Source of the DNA: JBMOGA01 sp049318625
GTDB lineage: Bacteria; Pseudomonadota; Alphaproteobacteria; Rhizobiales; Hyphomicrobiaceae
Direction of reading: 5' to 3'
Assembly: GCA_049318625.1 (NCBI GenBank)
Contig: JBMOGA010000001.1
Span: 1-64,000, forward strand
Length of the DNA stretch: 64,000 nt
In this document: piece after piece, positions 1-10,231 of the stretch
How positions within the stretch are numbered: position 1 is the first letter of the stretch
Layout of the letters: each line of letters opens with the position of its first letter
Notes under the pieces: model-generated
The model's input: the letters and a program-made list of their open reading frames with translations, nothing else
Database searches by the model: none
Told to the model about the DNA's origin: nothing
Position numbers and translations under genes: made by a program

Positions 1-43
1 CCGCGCTAGCCTCCCTGCAAAACAGCAGTGGAGGCGAACGGAC

Positions 44-916
44 ATGGCGGCAGGGATTCAACTGGGCGACATCAGCATCCACCGCGTGGTCGAACAGGAC
101 GGGCCGTTCTTCAAGGTCCGCGAGTTCTTTCCGACGCTGACCGCCGAGGTGCTCGACGAGAACCGGTCCTGGCTGCAGCCGCAGTTCGTGAACGCCGACG
201 ACATGCTGATGCTGTGTATCCAGAGCTACGTCGTCCAGACGCCCCACCACAACATCCTGATCGACACCTGCGTCGGCAATCACAAGCCGCGGCCGTCACG
301 GCCGTTCTGGCACATGAAGGAGGACGACCGCTACGAGAGTGCGCTGAAGGCTGTGGGGCTCGGCTATGCCGACATCGACTTCGTCATGTGCACGCACCTC
401 CACGTCGACCACACGGGGTGGAACACGCGGCTGGACAACGGCCGCTGGGTGCCGACGTTCCCGAACGCGCGTTACCTGTTCTCGGCCAAGGAGCTGGCGT
501 TCTGGACCGAGCGGAGCCGGACCAAGCCGGAGACTTGCCCGTGGATCGCGGATTCGGTGCTGCCGATCGTGGCGGCGGGCCGCGCCGAGGAGGTGGCCAG
601 CGACCACATGCTGAACGACACCGTGCGGCTCGTCCCGACCCCCGGCCACACCATCGACCATTTCTCGGTCGTCGTCGGCAAGCCCGGCGCGGACGCGCTG
701 ATCACCGGCGACATGGTGCATTCGCCGCTGCAGATGAAGTATCCCGAGATGGGGATGATGTCGGACTACAGCTCGGCGCAGGCGGGAGAGACCCGGCGCA
801 AGATCTTCGGCTGCTACTGCGAGACCTCGACGCTGCTGTGCACCGGCCATTTCCCGTCACCCTCTGTCGGGCGGGTCGGACGATCGGGCGACGGCTTCAA
901 GTTCATTCCGGCCTGA
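44..916 (+). CDS. MBL-fold metallohydrolase
   Basis: A 290-aa metallo-beta-lactamase-fold hydrolase with no signal peptide, so probably cytoplasmic. The zinc motif CTHLHVDHTGW (HxHxDH) sits near residues 115-125. Further ligand candidates are the His in PTPGHTIDHF (about 203), the Asp in ITGDMVHSP (about 223) and the His in CTGHFPSP (about 268), so the di-metal site looks complete. The family includes lactonases and many uncharacterised ester or thioester hydrolases; the substrate cannot be read from the sequence. The ATG has a good GGAGG about nine bases upstream. It converges on the E1 gene with only three bases between the two stop codons. Confidence 0.9.
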   Translation: MAAGIQLGDISIHRVVEQDGPFFKVREFFPTLTAEVLDENRSWLQPQFVNADDMLMLCIQSYVVQTPHHNILIDTCVGNHKPRPSRPFWHMKEDDRYESALKAVGLGYADIDFVMCTHLHVDHTGWNTRLDNGRWVPTFPNARYLFSAKELAFWTERSRTKPETCPWIADSVLPIVAAGRAEEVASDHMLNDTVRLVPTPGHTIDHFSVVVGKPGADALITGDMVHSPLQMKYPEMGMMSDYSSAQAGETRRKIFGCYCETSTLLCTGHFPSPSVGRVGRSGDGFKFIPA

Positions 917-919
917 CGC

Positions 920-3523
920 TCATAGCCCCGCGAAGGCGTCCTCCGCCAAGCGGCGCACCTCGGCCTCATGACCGTACTTGAGGCCGGTGGCCGGCGTGGC
1001 GGCGGCCGGCCGGCCGACGCGGCGGAACGGCCGCCCGGCGACCCGCTCGAGCTTGCGGTCGAGGTGGGTGAACCAGCCCATGTTCTCCGGCTCCTCCTCG
1101 CACCACACGAGGTCGGCGTCGGGCCGCCGGCGTTCCAGCGCGGCCGCCAGCTCCTCATGCGGGAACGGATGGATTTGCTCGATACGGACCAGCGCCACGG
1201 CGGCGTCCAGGCCCTGCGCGCGGCGGGCGGCGGCCAGCTCGTAGTAGATCTTCCCGGTGCAGACGATGATGCGGCGCGCCTCCGGCGTGGCCGGGTCGGG
1301 CAGGCAGCAGCGGAAGGCGGTGCCGGGGCCCATGTCCTCGAGCGCGGATATGCACGCCTTGTGCCGCAGCAGGGCCTTCGGAGTCAGCACCACCAGCGGC
1401 GTGCGGGACGGCCGCGCCATCTGCCGGCGCAGGACGTGGAAATAGTTGGCCGGCGTCGACGCATCGACGATCTGCAGGTTGGTGCCTGCGCACGCCGCCA
1501 GCAGCCGCTCCGGCCGGCCCGTCGAATGATCGGGGCCGCCACCGTCGAGACCATGCGGCAACAGGATCACGAGGCCCGAGGCGCGCAGCCAGCGGTCCTC
1601 ACCGCAGGCGACCGCCTGATCGAAGATCGGCTGGGCGATGTTGAGGAACTCGCCGAACTGCGCCTCCCAGACGACGAGGCGGCGGGGATCGGCGAGGCTG
1701 AGGCCGTACTCGAAGCACAGCACCGCATGCTCGATCAGTGGCGTGTTGTGGAATTCCGCCGCTGTCGGATCAGGCGCGACAGGCGCCAGCACCAGGTGGC
1801 GCGCGCCGGTCGCCTGATCGTGCAGCACCAGATGGCGCTGCGTGAAGGCGCCGCGCAGGCTGTCCTGGCCGCCGAAGCGCACCGGCGTGCCGGCGTCCAG
1901 AAGGGACGCGAATGCCAGGGCCTCGGCAGACGCCCAGTTGAGCCCCTGGCCGGCGTCGATCGACTGACGGCGCTCGTCGAGGAAGCGGGCGACCTTCGGG
2001 TCGAGCGTGAATCCCGGCGGCGGCGTGGTGATGGCATGGCCGAGCGCGCGCAGCTTGGCGAGAGGGAGGCCTGTCGGAACATCCGCCAGCAGTTCCTCGA
2101 TCGTGGCGGGCCTCAACCCACGCCATGCGCCGTCGAACCAATCGGCCCGGTTGGCGCGGTAGGACTTGGCGCCCTCGAACGCCAAACGCATGGCGTCGTC
2201 GACCTCGGCCGCCGCGCGCGTAATCAGGCCGGCCACGTCGTGGCCGCGGGCGGCGAGCGTCGCGGCGTATTGCTCGTGGACCGGCGGGCGGGCGTCGATG
2301 GCGCGGTAGAGCGCCGGCTGGGTGAAGCGCGGCTCGTCGATCTCGTTGTGGCCGGGCCGGCGGTAGCAGACGAGGTCGACCAGAACGTCGCGGCCGAAGC
2401 GGGCCCGGTAGCGGGCGGCGGTGCGGGCCACCCGCATGACCGCCTCGACGTCGTCGCCGTTGACGTGGAGGACCGGCGCCTCGATCAGCCGCGCGATATC
2501 GGTCGGGCGATGGGCCGTGCGGCCTTCCTCGGGCGTCGTGGTGAAGCCGATCTGGTTGTTGATGACGACGTGGACGGTGCCGCCGATGTCGAAGGGCGGT
2601 AGGCCGGACAGTTGCAGCATCTCGGCGACGAGGCCCTGGCCGGCGAAGCTCGCGTCGGTGTGCAGCAACAGCGGCAGCACGGTGCGCCGTCCCGCCGCGC
2701 CGAGCGCCGCCTGCTTGGCGCGGGCGCGGCCCTGCGAGATCACCGGAACGAGTTGCAGGTGGGAGGGGTGCGGAGAGATCGAGACGTGCACGGTGCGGCC
2801 GGCGAACTCGCGGTCACCGGAGTAGCCGAGGTGATAGGACACGTCGGACGACAGCCCCATGCCATCGGGAATCGAGGGCTTGCCGAGGATTTCCGGCACC
2901 ATGTCGGAGAGCGGCTTGCCGAACACGTTGGCCAGCATGTTGAAGCGACCGCGATGCATGCCGCCGACGACGACCTCGCCTGCGCCCTGGCGGACGCTTT
3001 CCGAGATCAGCTCTTCGAGCAGCAGGATGAAGGCCTCGCCGCCACCGATGCCGAACAGCTTGCCACCGGGGATGCGCCGCGAGAGCGCCTCCTCGAAGGC
3101 GTGCGCGCGGGCGAGCAGCCGGGCGGCCCGCTCCGCGCCGTCCCGCTCGCTCGCGGCCACGTCGGCTTCGGCCTCGGCCGCGAACCAGGCGCGCACGCCG
3201 GCATCACGGATGTGGCCGGTCTCCCAGCCGATCGGGCCGCAGTAGGCGGTTTCCAGCGCGGCGACCAGCGGACGAGATTCGCCCGCGTCGAGCCCGTAGC
3301 GGCCGGGATCGAGTTCGGGCACCGCCGGCCGTGGTGTCAGTCCGAGCGGATCGAGGTCGGCGGCGAGGTGGCCGCGCAGCCGATAGGCTTCGCACAGCGC
3401 CGCGAAGCGCGGATCGGGCGGCGGTTGCGCGCCGGCGAGCCGGCGCTCGGCAAGGCTTTCCAACGCCGCCACGTCCCCGACGCCGACCACCTCCGCCCAT
3501 GGGCTGCCCGTCGCCTCGTTCAT
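920..3523 (-). CDS. 2-oxoglutarate dehydrogenase E1-type protein, short form
   Basis: Thiamine-diphosphate E1 component of the 2-oxoacid dehydrogenase family, 867 aa against roughly 930-985 for typical SucA. Seen: GMHRGRFN (about 188-195), YHLGYS (about 230), HPSHLQ (about 252-257), the ThDP region from HTDASFAGQG to INNQIGF (about 288-327) and CYRRPGHNEIDEP (about 386-398). The usual N-terminal E2-docking stretch is absent, and the residue before the ThDP-motif Asp is Thr where SucA has Gly. No E2 or E3 gene is adjacent. It starts 24 bases after the MFS gene, behind a GGGGGGAG site, in an apparent operon with an enolase-superfamily dehydratase. A housekeeping SucA is therefore less likely than a catabolic paralogue acting on another 2-oxoacid (DHTKD1-like enzymes also lack the N-terminus); that is inference. 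Confidence 0.88.
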   Translation of the reverse strand: MNEATGSPWAEVVGVGDVAALESLAERRLAGAQPPPDPRFAALCEAYRLRGHLAADLDPLGLTPRPAVPELDPGRYGLDAGESRPLVAALETAYCGPIGWETGHIRDAGVRAWFAAEAEADVAASERDGAERAARLLARAHAFEEALSRRIPGGKLFGIGGGEAFILLLEELISESVRQGAGEVVVGGMHRGRFNMLANVFGKPLSDMVPEILGKPSIPDGMGLSSDVSYHLGYSGDREFAGRTVHVSISPHPSHLQLVPVISQGRARAKQAALGAAGRRTVLPLLLHTDASFAGQGLVAEMLQLSGLPPFDIGGTVHVVINNQIGFTTTPEEGRTAHRPTDIARLIEAPVLHVNGDDVEAVMRVARTAARYRARFGRDVLVDLVCYRRPGHNEIDEPRFTQPALYRAIDARPPVHEQYAATLAARGHDVAGLITRAAAEVDDAMRLAFEGAKSYRANRADWFDGAWRGLRPATIEELLADVPTGLPLAKLRALGHAITTPPPGFTLDPKVARFLDERRQSIDAGQGLNWASAEALAFASLLDAGTPVRFGGQDSLRGAFTQRHLVLHDQATGARHLVLAPVAPDPTAAEFHNTPLIEHAVLCFEYGLSLADPRRLVVWEAQFGEFLNIAQPIFDQAVACGEDRWLRASGLVILLPHGLDGGGPDHSTGRPERLLAACAGTNLQIVDASTPANYFHVLRRQMARPSRTPLVVLTPKALLRHKACISALEDMGPGTAFRCCLPDPATPEARRIIVCTGKIYYELAAARRAQGLDAAVALVRIEQIHPFPHEELAAALERRRPDADLVWCEEEPENMGWFTHLDRKLERVAGRPFRRVGRPAAATPATGLKYGHEAEVRRLAEDAFAGL

Positions 3524-3547
3524 CGTCTCCCCCCGAGAAGCATCGTG

Positions 3548-4777
3548 CTATGCGGGTCGCAGCTGTCGAGGCCGGCCGAAATACAGCCAGACCGCGATCA
3601 CCAGATTGAGCAGGTTCCAGGCGATGCCGTTGAGGAAGGCCGCCTGATAGGAGCCGGTCCAATCGTAGATCGCGCCGGACATCCAGCCGCCCAGTGCCAT
3701 GCCGATAATGGTCATCATCAGCACCAGACTTATGCGCCCGCCGGCCTCGCGGGCCGGGAAGAAGTCACGCACGATCAGCGCGTAACTCGGCACGATGCCG
3801 CCTTGCGACAGCCCGAACAGCGCCGAGACGATGTAGAGCGACGTCAGCCCGTCAGACGGCAGATAGAGCATCAGCGCCAAAGTCTGCAGCGCCGATCCGG
3901 CGATGAGGGTCGGCAGGCCACCGATGCGATCGGCGACGAGGCCGGATGCCAGCCGGCTGACGATGCCGAACCCGAGCATCAGCGACAGCATCTCGGCTCC
4001 GCGCGCCGGGCCGTAGCCGAGATCACCGCAATAGGCGACGATGTGAACCTGCGGCATGCTCATCGCGACGCAGCAGCCGATCGCGGCCGCGATCAGGAGC
4101 ACCTGCACCATCGGCTTCGAATGGCCGCTCCCGACATCGCCACGGTGCATCGAAACGGGCGTACTGCCATGGTCGACCGGCGCACGGCGGCGCAGCATCA
4201 GGGCGAGTGGCAGCAGGGTTACGAGGCAGCAAACGCCGATGATCATGTAGGCCGTCCGCCAGCCGACGGTTTCGATCCCGTGCTGCAGGAGCGGGGGCCA
4301 GATCGTGCCGGAGAGGTAGTTGCCGCTCGCCACGATGGCGACGGCAATGCCGCGACGGCGCAGGAACCACAGCGAGATGTCGGCAACCAGGGGCCCGAAG
4401 CTCGCCGAACTGCCGAGCATGCCGATCAGCAGCGCCTGGGCGGCGACGAAATGCCAGAACTCCGTCGCCTGGGCAGCCAGCACATAACCCAGACACAGCG
4501 TGACGGCGCCGATCAGCAAGGGCACGACGACGCCGAAACGGTCGGTGAGACGTCCCATCAGGATGCCGCCCGCGGCGAACCCGATCATGGTTGCCGTATA
4601 CGGCAGCGAGGCGTCGGCGCGATCGATGCCGAACTCGCGCTGGATCGTCGGCAGTGCGACGACGACCGACCACAGGCCGATACCGCCGATGGTGCTCACG
4701 GTGAGCGCGACGGCGAGCCGCGCCCACGCCTCGCGGCCGTCGGTCGGGTCGTGCGTGCGTTGAGTCTCGACGATCAT
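3548..4777 (-). CDS. MFS transporter, oxalate/formate-antiporter-like
   Basis: Major facilitator superfamily carrier of about 409 aa with twelve predicted membrane segments. The loop 2-3 signature GRLTDRFG is clear near residues 64-71. The overall pattern resembles the monocarboxylate / oxalate-formate antiporter branch, which fits uptake or export of an organic acid. I chose the ATG at 4777 (MIVETQRTHD), with GAGGG just upstream, over a GTG nine codons earlier at 4804. It lies 40 bases after the dehydratase gene and 24 bases before the E1 gene, so the three are probably co-transcribed and the cargo is probably the acid they process. Confidence 0.85.
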   Translation of the reverse strand: MIVETQRTHDPTDGREAWARLAVALTVSTIGGIGLWSVVVALPTIQREFGIDRADASLPYTATMIGFAAGGILMGRLTDRFGVVVPLLIGAVTLCLGYVLAAQATEFWHFVAAQALLIGMLGSSASFGPLVADISLWFLRRRGIAVAIVASGNYLSGTIWPPLLQHGIETVGWRTAYMIIGVCCLVTLLPLALMLRRRAPVDHGSTPVSMHRGDVGSGHSKPMVQVLLIAAAIGCCVAMSMPQVHIVAYCGDLGYGPARGAEMLSLMLGFGIVSRLASGLVADRIGGLPTLIAGSALQTLALMLYLPSDGLTSLYIVSALFGLSQGGIVPSYALIVRDFFPAREAGGRISLVLMMTIIGMALGGWMSGAIYDWTGSYQAAFLNGIAWNLLNLVIAVWLYFGRPRQLRPA

Positions 4778-4816
4778 GCAGCCCTCAAAGTTCCCTCGGG
4801 ACACTCCCGCTCGCAG

Positions 4817-5905
<1,089 letters not shown>

Positions 5906-6006
5906 GGTCGCTTCCTCCCCGTGTCGCCGAGATCCGGCTTGTCGTTCGGCAAGACGTTAAGACAACAGACGGCCGGCCGCCACGCCGTTCCGCGCTGGGC
6001 AGGCCT

Positions 6007-6939
6007 TCAGCCCTGCGGGGTCGAGGCCTTGCGCGCCCGCGCCCGCTCGATGCCGAGTTGGTGTTCGCGGTAGATGATGAACAGGCCGGCGCCGATCACG
6101 ATGGTGGCGCCGGTCAGCATGGTCACGGTCGGCGTTTCGCCGAACACGAGATAGCCGATGGCGAGGCCGAATAGCATGGACGTGTATTCGAATGGCGCGA
6201 TGGTCGAGGTGTCGGCGAAGCGATAACTCTCGGTGAGCAGCAACTGGCCGATGCCTCCGGCGATCCCAGCGGTGATCAACAGTGCCGCCAGCCGCGGTTC
6301 CGGCAGGGTCCAGCCGAACGGCACGGTCAACAAGCCACACACCGTGCAGACCAAAGAGAAGTAGACGACGATGGTGGCGGTCGGCTCGGTCTCGACGAGG
6401 CGGCGCGTCTGGATGATGGAGGCCGCGCCGAAGCTCGACGCGGCGAGCGACATCAACGCGCCGAAGGTTTCCGCCGGGGTCTGCAAGCCGTCCTTCAAGA
6501 CGGTGAGGCGCGGCCACAGGATCACCAGAACGCCGATCAGGCCGACGACGATGGCGCTCCAGCGGAACAGGCGAACGACCTCGCCGAGCACGATCGCAGC
6601 GAGGGCGGTGGCCAGGATCGGCATCGCATAGCCCAGCGCGATCGCCTCCGGCAGCGGCAGCAGCGCGAGCGCGGCGAAGCCGCAGGCCATGCCGAGCGCG
6701 CCGGTGATGCCGCGCCCGAGGTGCCCCATCAGATTGTCGGTCGCGAGGGCGGTCAGCAACTGGCGGCGGTGCCAGAGGAGAACCGCGATCGGGATGAACG
6801 CGAAGAACGAACGAAAGAATACGGCCTCACCGGCCGGCACGAAGGCGGTTGCGTATTTGATCATGGCGCCCATGACCGTGAAGGCCAGCACCGAGGTCAA
6901 CTTGAGGACGATGGCGCGGCGCGGATCGGGCGGGGCCAT
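6007..6939 (-). CDS. EamA-family DMT permease
   Basis: Drug/metabolite transporter of about 310 aa with two EamA halves and ten predicted membrane helices, for example VLAFTVMGAMIKYATAFVPA near the N-terminus. The family exports or imports small metabolites; specificity cannot be inferred. I used the ATG at 6939 (MAPPDPRR); a TTG two codons earlier (6945) with AGGAG eight bases upstream may be the true start. An in-frame extension to 7062 is Arg-rich and not membrane-like, so I left it out. It is the first gene of a four-gene leftward run, with about 100 bases before the dehydratase gene. Confidence 0.85.
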   Translation of the reverse strand: MAPPDPRRAIVLKLTSVLAFTVMGAMIKYATAFVPAGEAVFFRSFFAFIPIAVLLWHRRQLLTALATDNLMGHLGRGITGALGMACGFAALALLPLPEAIALGYAMPILATALAAIVLGEVVRLFRWSAIVVGLIGVLVILWPRLTVLKDGLQTPAETFGALMSLAASSFGAASIIQTRRLVETEPTATIVVYFSLVCTVCGLLTVPFGWTLPEPRLAALLITAGIAGGIGQLLLTESYRFADTSTIAPFEYTSMLFGLAIGYLVFGETPTVTMLTGATIVIGAGLFIIYREHQLGIERARARKASTPQG

Positions 6940-7143
6940 AGCCAAGGCGGCATCTCCTGATCGCGGACAGCGGGGCTGCCGGCGTCGACGGCGTCGGGTT
7001 CGATGGCCACGTAAAGAATGTTTCGGGGCGGGCTGCAACCCGTGCCGGCGACGAGCTGTCACCCGCCGGCACGGGACGGCCCCCGCAGAATCGTCTTAAA
7101 CGTCGCCACAATCGCCGCATCGGCGGTCGATACCGAAGGCGCC

Positions 7144-8409
7144 ATGTTGCAGCGGCTGAACATCGCAATCGTCGGCGCCGGTGTCGCGGGTCTCGCGGTC
7201 GCCACGGCGCTGGCCCGTTCCGGCCACCAGGTCACGGTCTACGAGCGCGTCGGTGACGTTCGGCCGGTGGGCTCCGGGTTGCTGCTGCAGCCGACGGGTC
7301 TCGCGGCACTGGACCGCTTGGGGCTGCTGCCGGCCATCATGGCACTGGGCCATCGCATCGAGCGACTGGAAGGGCAGACTTCCGGCGGTCACCCGATTCT
7401 CTCGGTCGCCTTTGCCGATCTCGATCCGGGATTGCATGCCCTCGCCGTGCATCGGGCCGCGCTGCATCGCACCCTCGCGGACGGGTTCGCAATTTCCGGG
7501 GCGCGGCTCGAGACCGCCGCCGAGATCCAGCGGCTGGAGCCCGGCGCGGACGGCCGGCTGGCGCCCGCCGATGCCAAGGGCAAGGTGTGGCCGGCCGCCG
7601 ATCTGGTCATCGACGCGTCGGGGGCCCGCTCGGTGCTGCGCGCCGGGGTCACCGACGTGCGTCCGCGGCCCTACCGCTACGGCGCGGTGTGGGCGAACGT
7701 GCCGGATGTCGGCCTCGCCCCCGGCGCACTGGCCCAGCGCTACGTCGGGGCCCGCGTCATGGTCGGCTACCTGCCGGTCGGCCGACTGCCCGGCGGCGCC
7801 ACACCGATGGCCGCCCTGTTCTGGAGCCTGCCGGTGGCCGAGCACGCGCGGTGGTCCGCGCACTTCGAGGCGTGGCGCGCCGAGGTCGTGCGGATCTGGC
7901 CGGCGCTGGAGCCGGTCGTCGCGGGCCTCGCGGGGCCGGACGACTTCACATTGGCAAGTTACGTGCACTTCACCGCACCACGGCCCTGGCGGCGCAATCT
8001 CGTGCTGATCGGCGATTCCGCCCACGCGACGTCACCGCAGCTCGGACAGGGGGCCAACAACGGCCTGATCGATGCCATCGTGCTGGCCGACCTGCTCGAC
8101 CACGCGAAAAGTCTGGACGACGCTCTGGCCGGCTACGCCGCACACCGGCGCGGACATGTCCGTTTCTATCAGCGGGCGAGCATGGTGATGACGCCGCTTT
8201 TCCAGTCGGATTCGGCGGTCCTGGCGGTGCTGCGGGATCTGGTGTTTCCGCGCCTGCGGGCCAGCGGCTATCTGAGGCGCGAAATGGTCAGGACGCTGGC
8301 CGGGTTGAAGACGGGCCCGTTCTCGTCGAGCCGGGCCGAGGCGATCATCCGCCCCCTCGGCCTGCAGGATGCGCGCACGGCCCTGCTCGAGCCGGCGAAG
8401 GGTACCTGA
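7144..8409 (+). CDS. FAD-dependent monooxygenase
   Basis: Group A (PHBH-like) flavoprotein monooxygenase, 421 aa. The Rossmann dinucleotide motif IVGAGVAGLAVA lies at residues 9-20, the acidic end of the second strand is VYER, and the second FAD motif LIGDSAHATSPQLGQG is near residue 288. These enzymes hydroxylate aromatic or other small substrates with NAD(P)H and oxygen. The ATG at 7144 opens directly into the first beta strand; the in-frame region upstream to 7018 has no family similarity. It is divergent from the EamA gene and converges on the 75-aa gene with three bases between stops. The substrate is unknown. Confidence 0.88.
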   Translation: MLQRLNIAIVGAGVAGLAVATALARSGHQVTVYERVGDVRPVGSGLLLQPTGLAALDRLGLLPAIMALGHRIERLEGQTSGGHPILSVAFADLDPGLHALAVHRAALHRTLADGFAISGARLETAAEIQRLEPGADGRLAPADAKGKVWPAADLVIDASGARSVLRAGVTDVRPRPYRYGAVWANVPDVGLAPGALAQRYVGARVMVGYLPVGRLPGGATPMAALFWSLPVAEHARWSAHFEAWRAEVVRIWPALEPVVAGLAGPDDFTLASYVHFTAPRPWRRNLVLIGDSAHATSPQLGQGANNGLIDAIVLADLLDHAKSLDDALAGYAAHRRGHVRFYQRASMVMTPLFQSDSAVLAVLRDLVFPRLRASGYLRREMVRTLAGLKTGPFSSSRAEAIIRPLGLQDARTALLEPAKGT

Positions 8410-8412
8410 CGG

Positions 8413-8640
8413 TTACCGCGTCGAGACGCGGGCCATCGACTTGATGGCGGCACGCGGACGACCGGAGCGCTCGGCGATCTCGCGATCCTGAGCCTCGATC
8501 ACTTCGCGGGCCGGCTCGTCGCCCTGGTAGCCGCCGACCATCTCGGCCGGCACCTTGCGGTTCGACGTCATCGAACCGTCTTCGTACGTGACGTTGAACA
8601 GGACGAATTCGGCGCGTGCCGTCGGTTTCTTGCGGGCCAT
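8413..8640 (-). CDS. Conserved small protein, unknown function
   Basis: A 75-aa basic protein (begins MARKKPTARAEF, ends SMARVSTR). It has a short central beta-like stretch (FVLFNVTYEDGS) and a charged helical part (AREVIEAQDREIAERSGRP). No membrane segment or signal peptide. I do not recognise a family. The ATG has a strong GAGAGGAG site about 8 bases upstream. It lies 73 bases downstream of the DEAD-box helicase on the same strand, with a GC-rich hairpin between, so it may be read from the helicase transcript or from its own promoter. Confidence 0.7.
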   Translation of the reverse strand: MARKKPTARAEFVLFNVTYEDGSMTSNRKVPAEMVGGYQGDEPAREVIEAQDREIAERSGRPRAAIKSMARVSTR

Positions 8641-8663
8641 TACTCAACTCCTCTCTCGAACTT

Positions 8664-8686
8664 GCGGCCGCCCAAGGGGCGGCCGC
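8664..8686 (-). terminator. GC-rich hairpin between helicase and 75-aa gene
   Basis: A 10-bp perfect inverted repeat, GCGGCCGCCC / GGGCGGCCGC, with a three-base loop. It lies 28 bases after the helicase stop and before the ribosome binding site of the 75-aa gene. There is no T-run on either side, so it may be an mRNA 3'-end stabiliser or weak attenuator rather than a strong intrinsic terminator. Confidence 0.5.
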
Positions 8687-8713
8687 CGGTCAACTCCACG
8701 ACGTCGGACGATG

Positions 8714-10231
8714 TCAGCCCCGGCCACCCCGGCCGCCGCCGGCCGTGCGGCGCATGCCGCGATCGGCCTGGGGACGGGCAGGCTTCGGCCCGCGGCTGAG
8801 AAAGGCGACACCACCGATGTCGCCGGTCTTGTTGCCGGACGACCGCTCCGGCGTGCCACGGCGCGGCTCTTGCGCGCGGCCGCCACGATGGCTTCCTTCG
8901 GCCTCGGCGCGGCCCTCGCGCGGCTGGCGGTCCCGTCCGCCGTCGCTGCGACCATGGCCCTGACCCTGGCCCGGACGCGACCGGCCGTCACCGGCACGGG
9001 CGGGGCGGCCGTCACGCTGCTGCCTGCCACCCGGGCGCGCGCCGCGATAACCGGCATTGCGCGGCCCAGAGGCGGCGCCCGTGGCATCGGCGGCGATCGA
9101 GGTGTCGTTACGGCGGTCCTCGGACGGGATCTTCATGCGCGTGACCCGCTCGATGTCGCGGAGCTGCGTGCGTTCCTCGGCATCGACCAGCGAGATTGCA
9201 TCACCGGCGGCGCCGGCGCGGGCGGTGCGGCCGATCCGGTGCACGTAGCTTTCCGGAACGTCCGGCATCTCGTAGTTGATGACGTGAGTGACGAGGTCGA
9301 CGTCGATACCGCGGGCGGCGATGTCGGTGGCGACCAGCACGCGCACGGTCGAGTCGCGGAACGAGGCCAGGGCCTCGTCGCGCTGGCGCTGACTCTTGTT
9401 GCCGTGGATCGCGGCAACCGAGATTCCGGCGCGCTCGAGATGCTCGGCGACGCGATCGGCACCGCGCTTGGTGCGGGTGAACACCAGGGTGCGCGACATC
9501 GCCTTGTCGGACAGCAGTTCGACGAGCAGGGCGCGCTTGCGGGCATGCTCCACGAAGATCACCTTCTGGGCGACGCGCTCGACGGTGGTCGCCGTCGGGG
9601 CGACAGCCACCTTCGCCGGATCCCGCAGCAGCTCGTTGGCGAGCTTCTCGATCTCGTTCGGCATGGTGGCGGACAGGAAGATGCTCTGGCGCCGGCTCGG
9701 CAGGCGGGCCGCGATGGTGCGGATCGGCTTGTGGAAGCCGAGGTCCAGCATCTGGTCGGCCTCGTCGAGCACGAAGATCTCGGTCGTCTCGACGACGACG
9801 TTGCGGCCTTCCATATGGTCGATCAGGCGGCCCGGCGTGGCGACGAGCACGTCGACGCCGCGCGCCATGGCCTGGATCTGCGGACGATGGCCGACGCCGC
9901 CGAAGATGACGGCGACGCGGATGCCCATGTGCTTGCCATAAGTCTTGAAGCTCTCGGCGATCTGGGTCGCGAGTTCGCGGGTCGGGCTCAGCACCAGAAC
10001 CCGGCAGCCTTTGCGGGCAGCGGGCTTCTGGTTGGCGGCCAGCCGCTCGAGAATCGGCAGCGCGAAGGCTGCCGTCTTGCCGGTGCCGGTCTGGGCGATC
10101 GCCATCAGGTCGCGGCCGGTCATGACGACCGGGATGGCCTTGGTCTGGATTGGGGTCGGCGTCTCGTAGCCAGCTTCGGTCAGGGCGCGCGTCAGGGGCT
10201 CGCCGAGCCCAAGCTCAGTAAAAGTGGTCAA
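8714..10231 (-). CDS. DEAD-box RNA helicase (RhlE-like)
   Basis: ATP-dependent RNA helicase, about 505 aa. In order: Q motif PTPIQ (about 24-28), Walker A AQTGTGKT, PTRELA, TPGR, DEAD, SAT, then in the second RecA domain ARGIDV and HRIGRTARAG. The last 110 or so residues are a disordered Arg/Gly/Gln-rich tail (for example QQRDGRPARAGDGRSR) typical of RhlE-type proteins and likely to bind RNA. The best start is TTG at 10231 (MTTFTELGLG), because homology begins there; an ATG 83 codons earlier would add an unlikely extension. Role: remodelling of rRNA or mRNA structure, often cold-related in this family. Confidence 0.93.
   Translation of the reverse strand: MTTFTELGLGEPLTRALTEAGYETPTPIQTKAIPVVMTGRDLMAIAQTGTGKTAAFALPILERLAANQKPAARKGCRVLVLSPTRELATQIAESFKTYGKHMGIRVAVIFGGVGHRPQIQAMARGVDVLVATPGRLIDHMEGRNVVVETTEIFVLDEADQMLDLGFHKPIRTIAARLPSRRQSIFLSATMPNEIEKLANELLRDPAKVAVAPTATTVERVAQKVIFVEHARKRALLVELLSDKAMSRTLVFTRTKRGADRVAEHLERAGISVAAIHGNKSQRQRDEALASFRDSTVRVLVATDIAARGIDVDLVTHVINYEMPDVPESYVHRIGRTARAGAAGDAISLVDAEERTQLRDIERVTRMKIPSEDRRNDTSIAADATGAASGPRNAGYRGARPGGRQQRDGRPARAGDGRSRPGQGQGHGRSDGGRDRQPREGRAEAEGSHRGGRAQEPRRGTPERSSGNKTGDIGGVAFLSRGPKPARPQADRGMRRTAGGGRGGRG

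Noticed and set aside
968..2602. A 544-codon rightward open frame antisense to the E1 gene, and similar long frames opposite other genes (2612-5122, 10505-12718, 20090-22252, 22542-24878, 41529-43625, 56789-58687)
   Set aside because: They are Arg/Ala/Gly/Asp-rich, have no family motifs, and lie opposite genes with clear domains. GC-rich codon bias keeps such frames open by chance.
4778..4804. GTG at 4804 as the start of the MFS gene
   Set aside because: Possible, but the ATG at 4777 has a better-placed GAGGG site and family-like length; the nine extra residues are not membrane-related.
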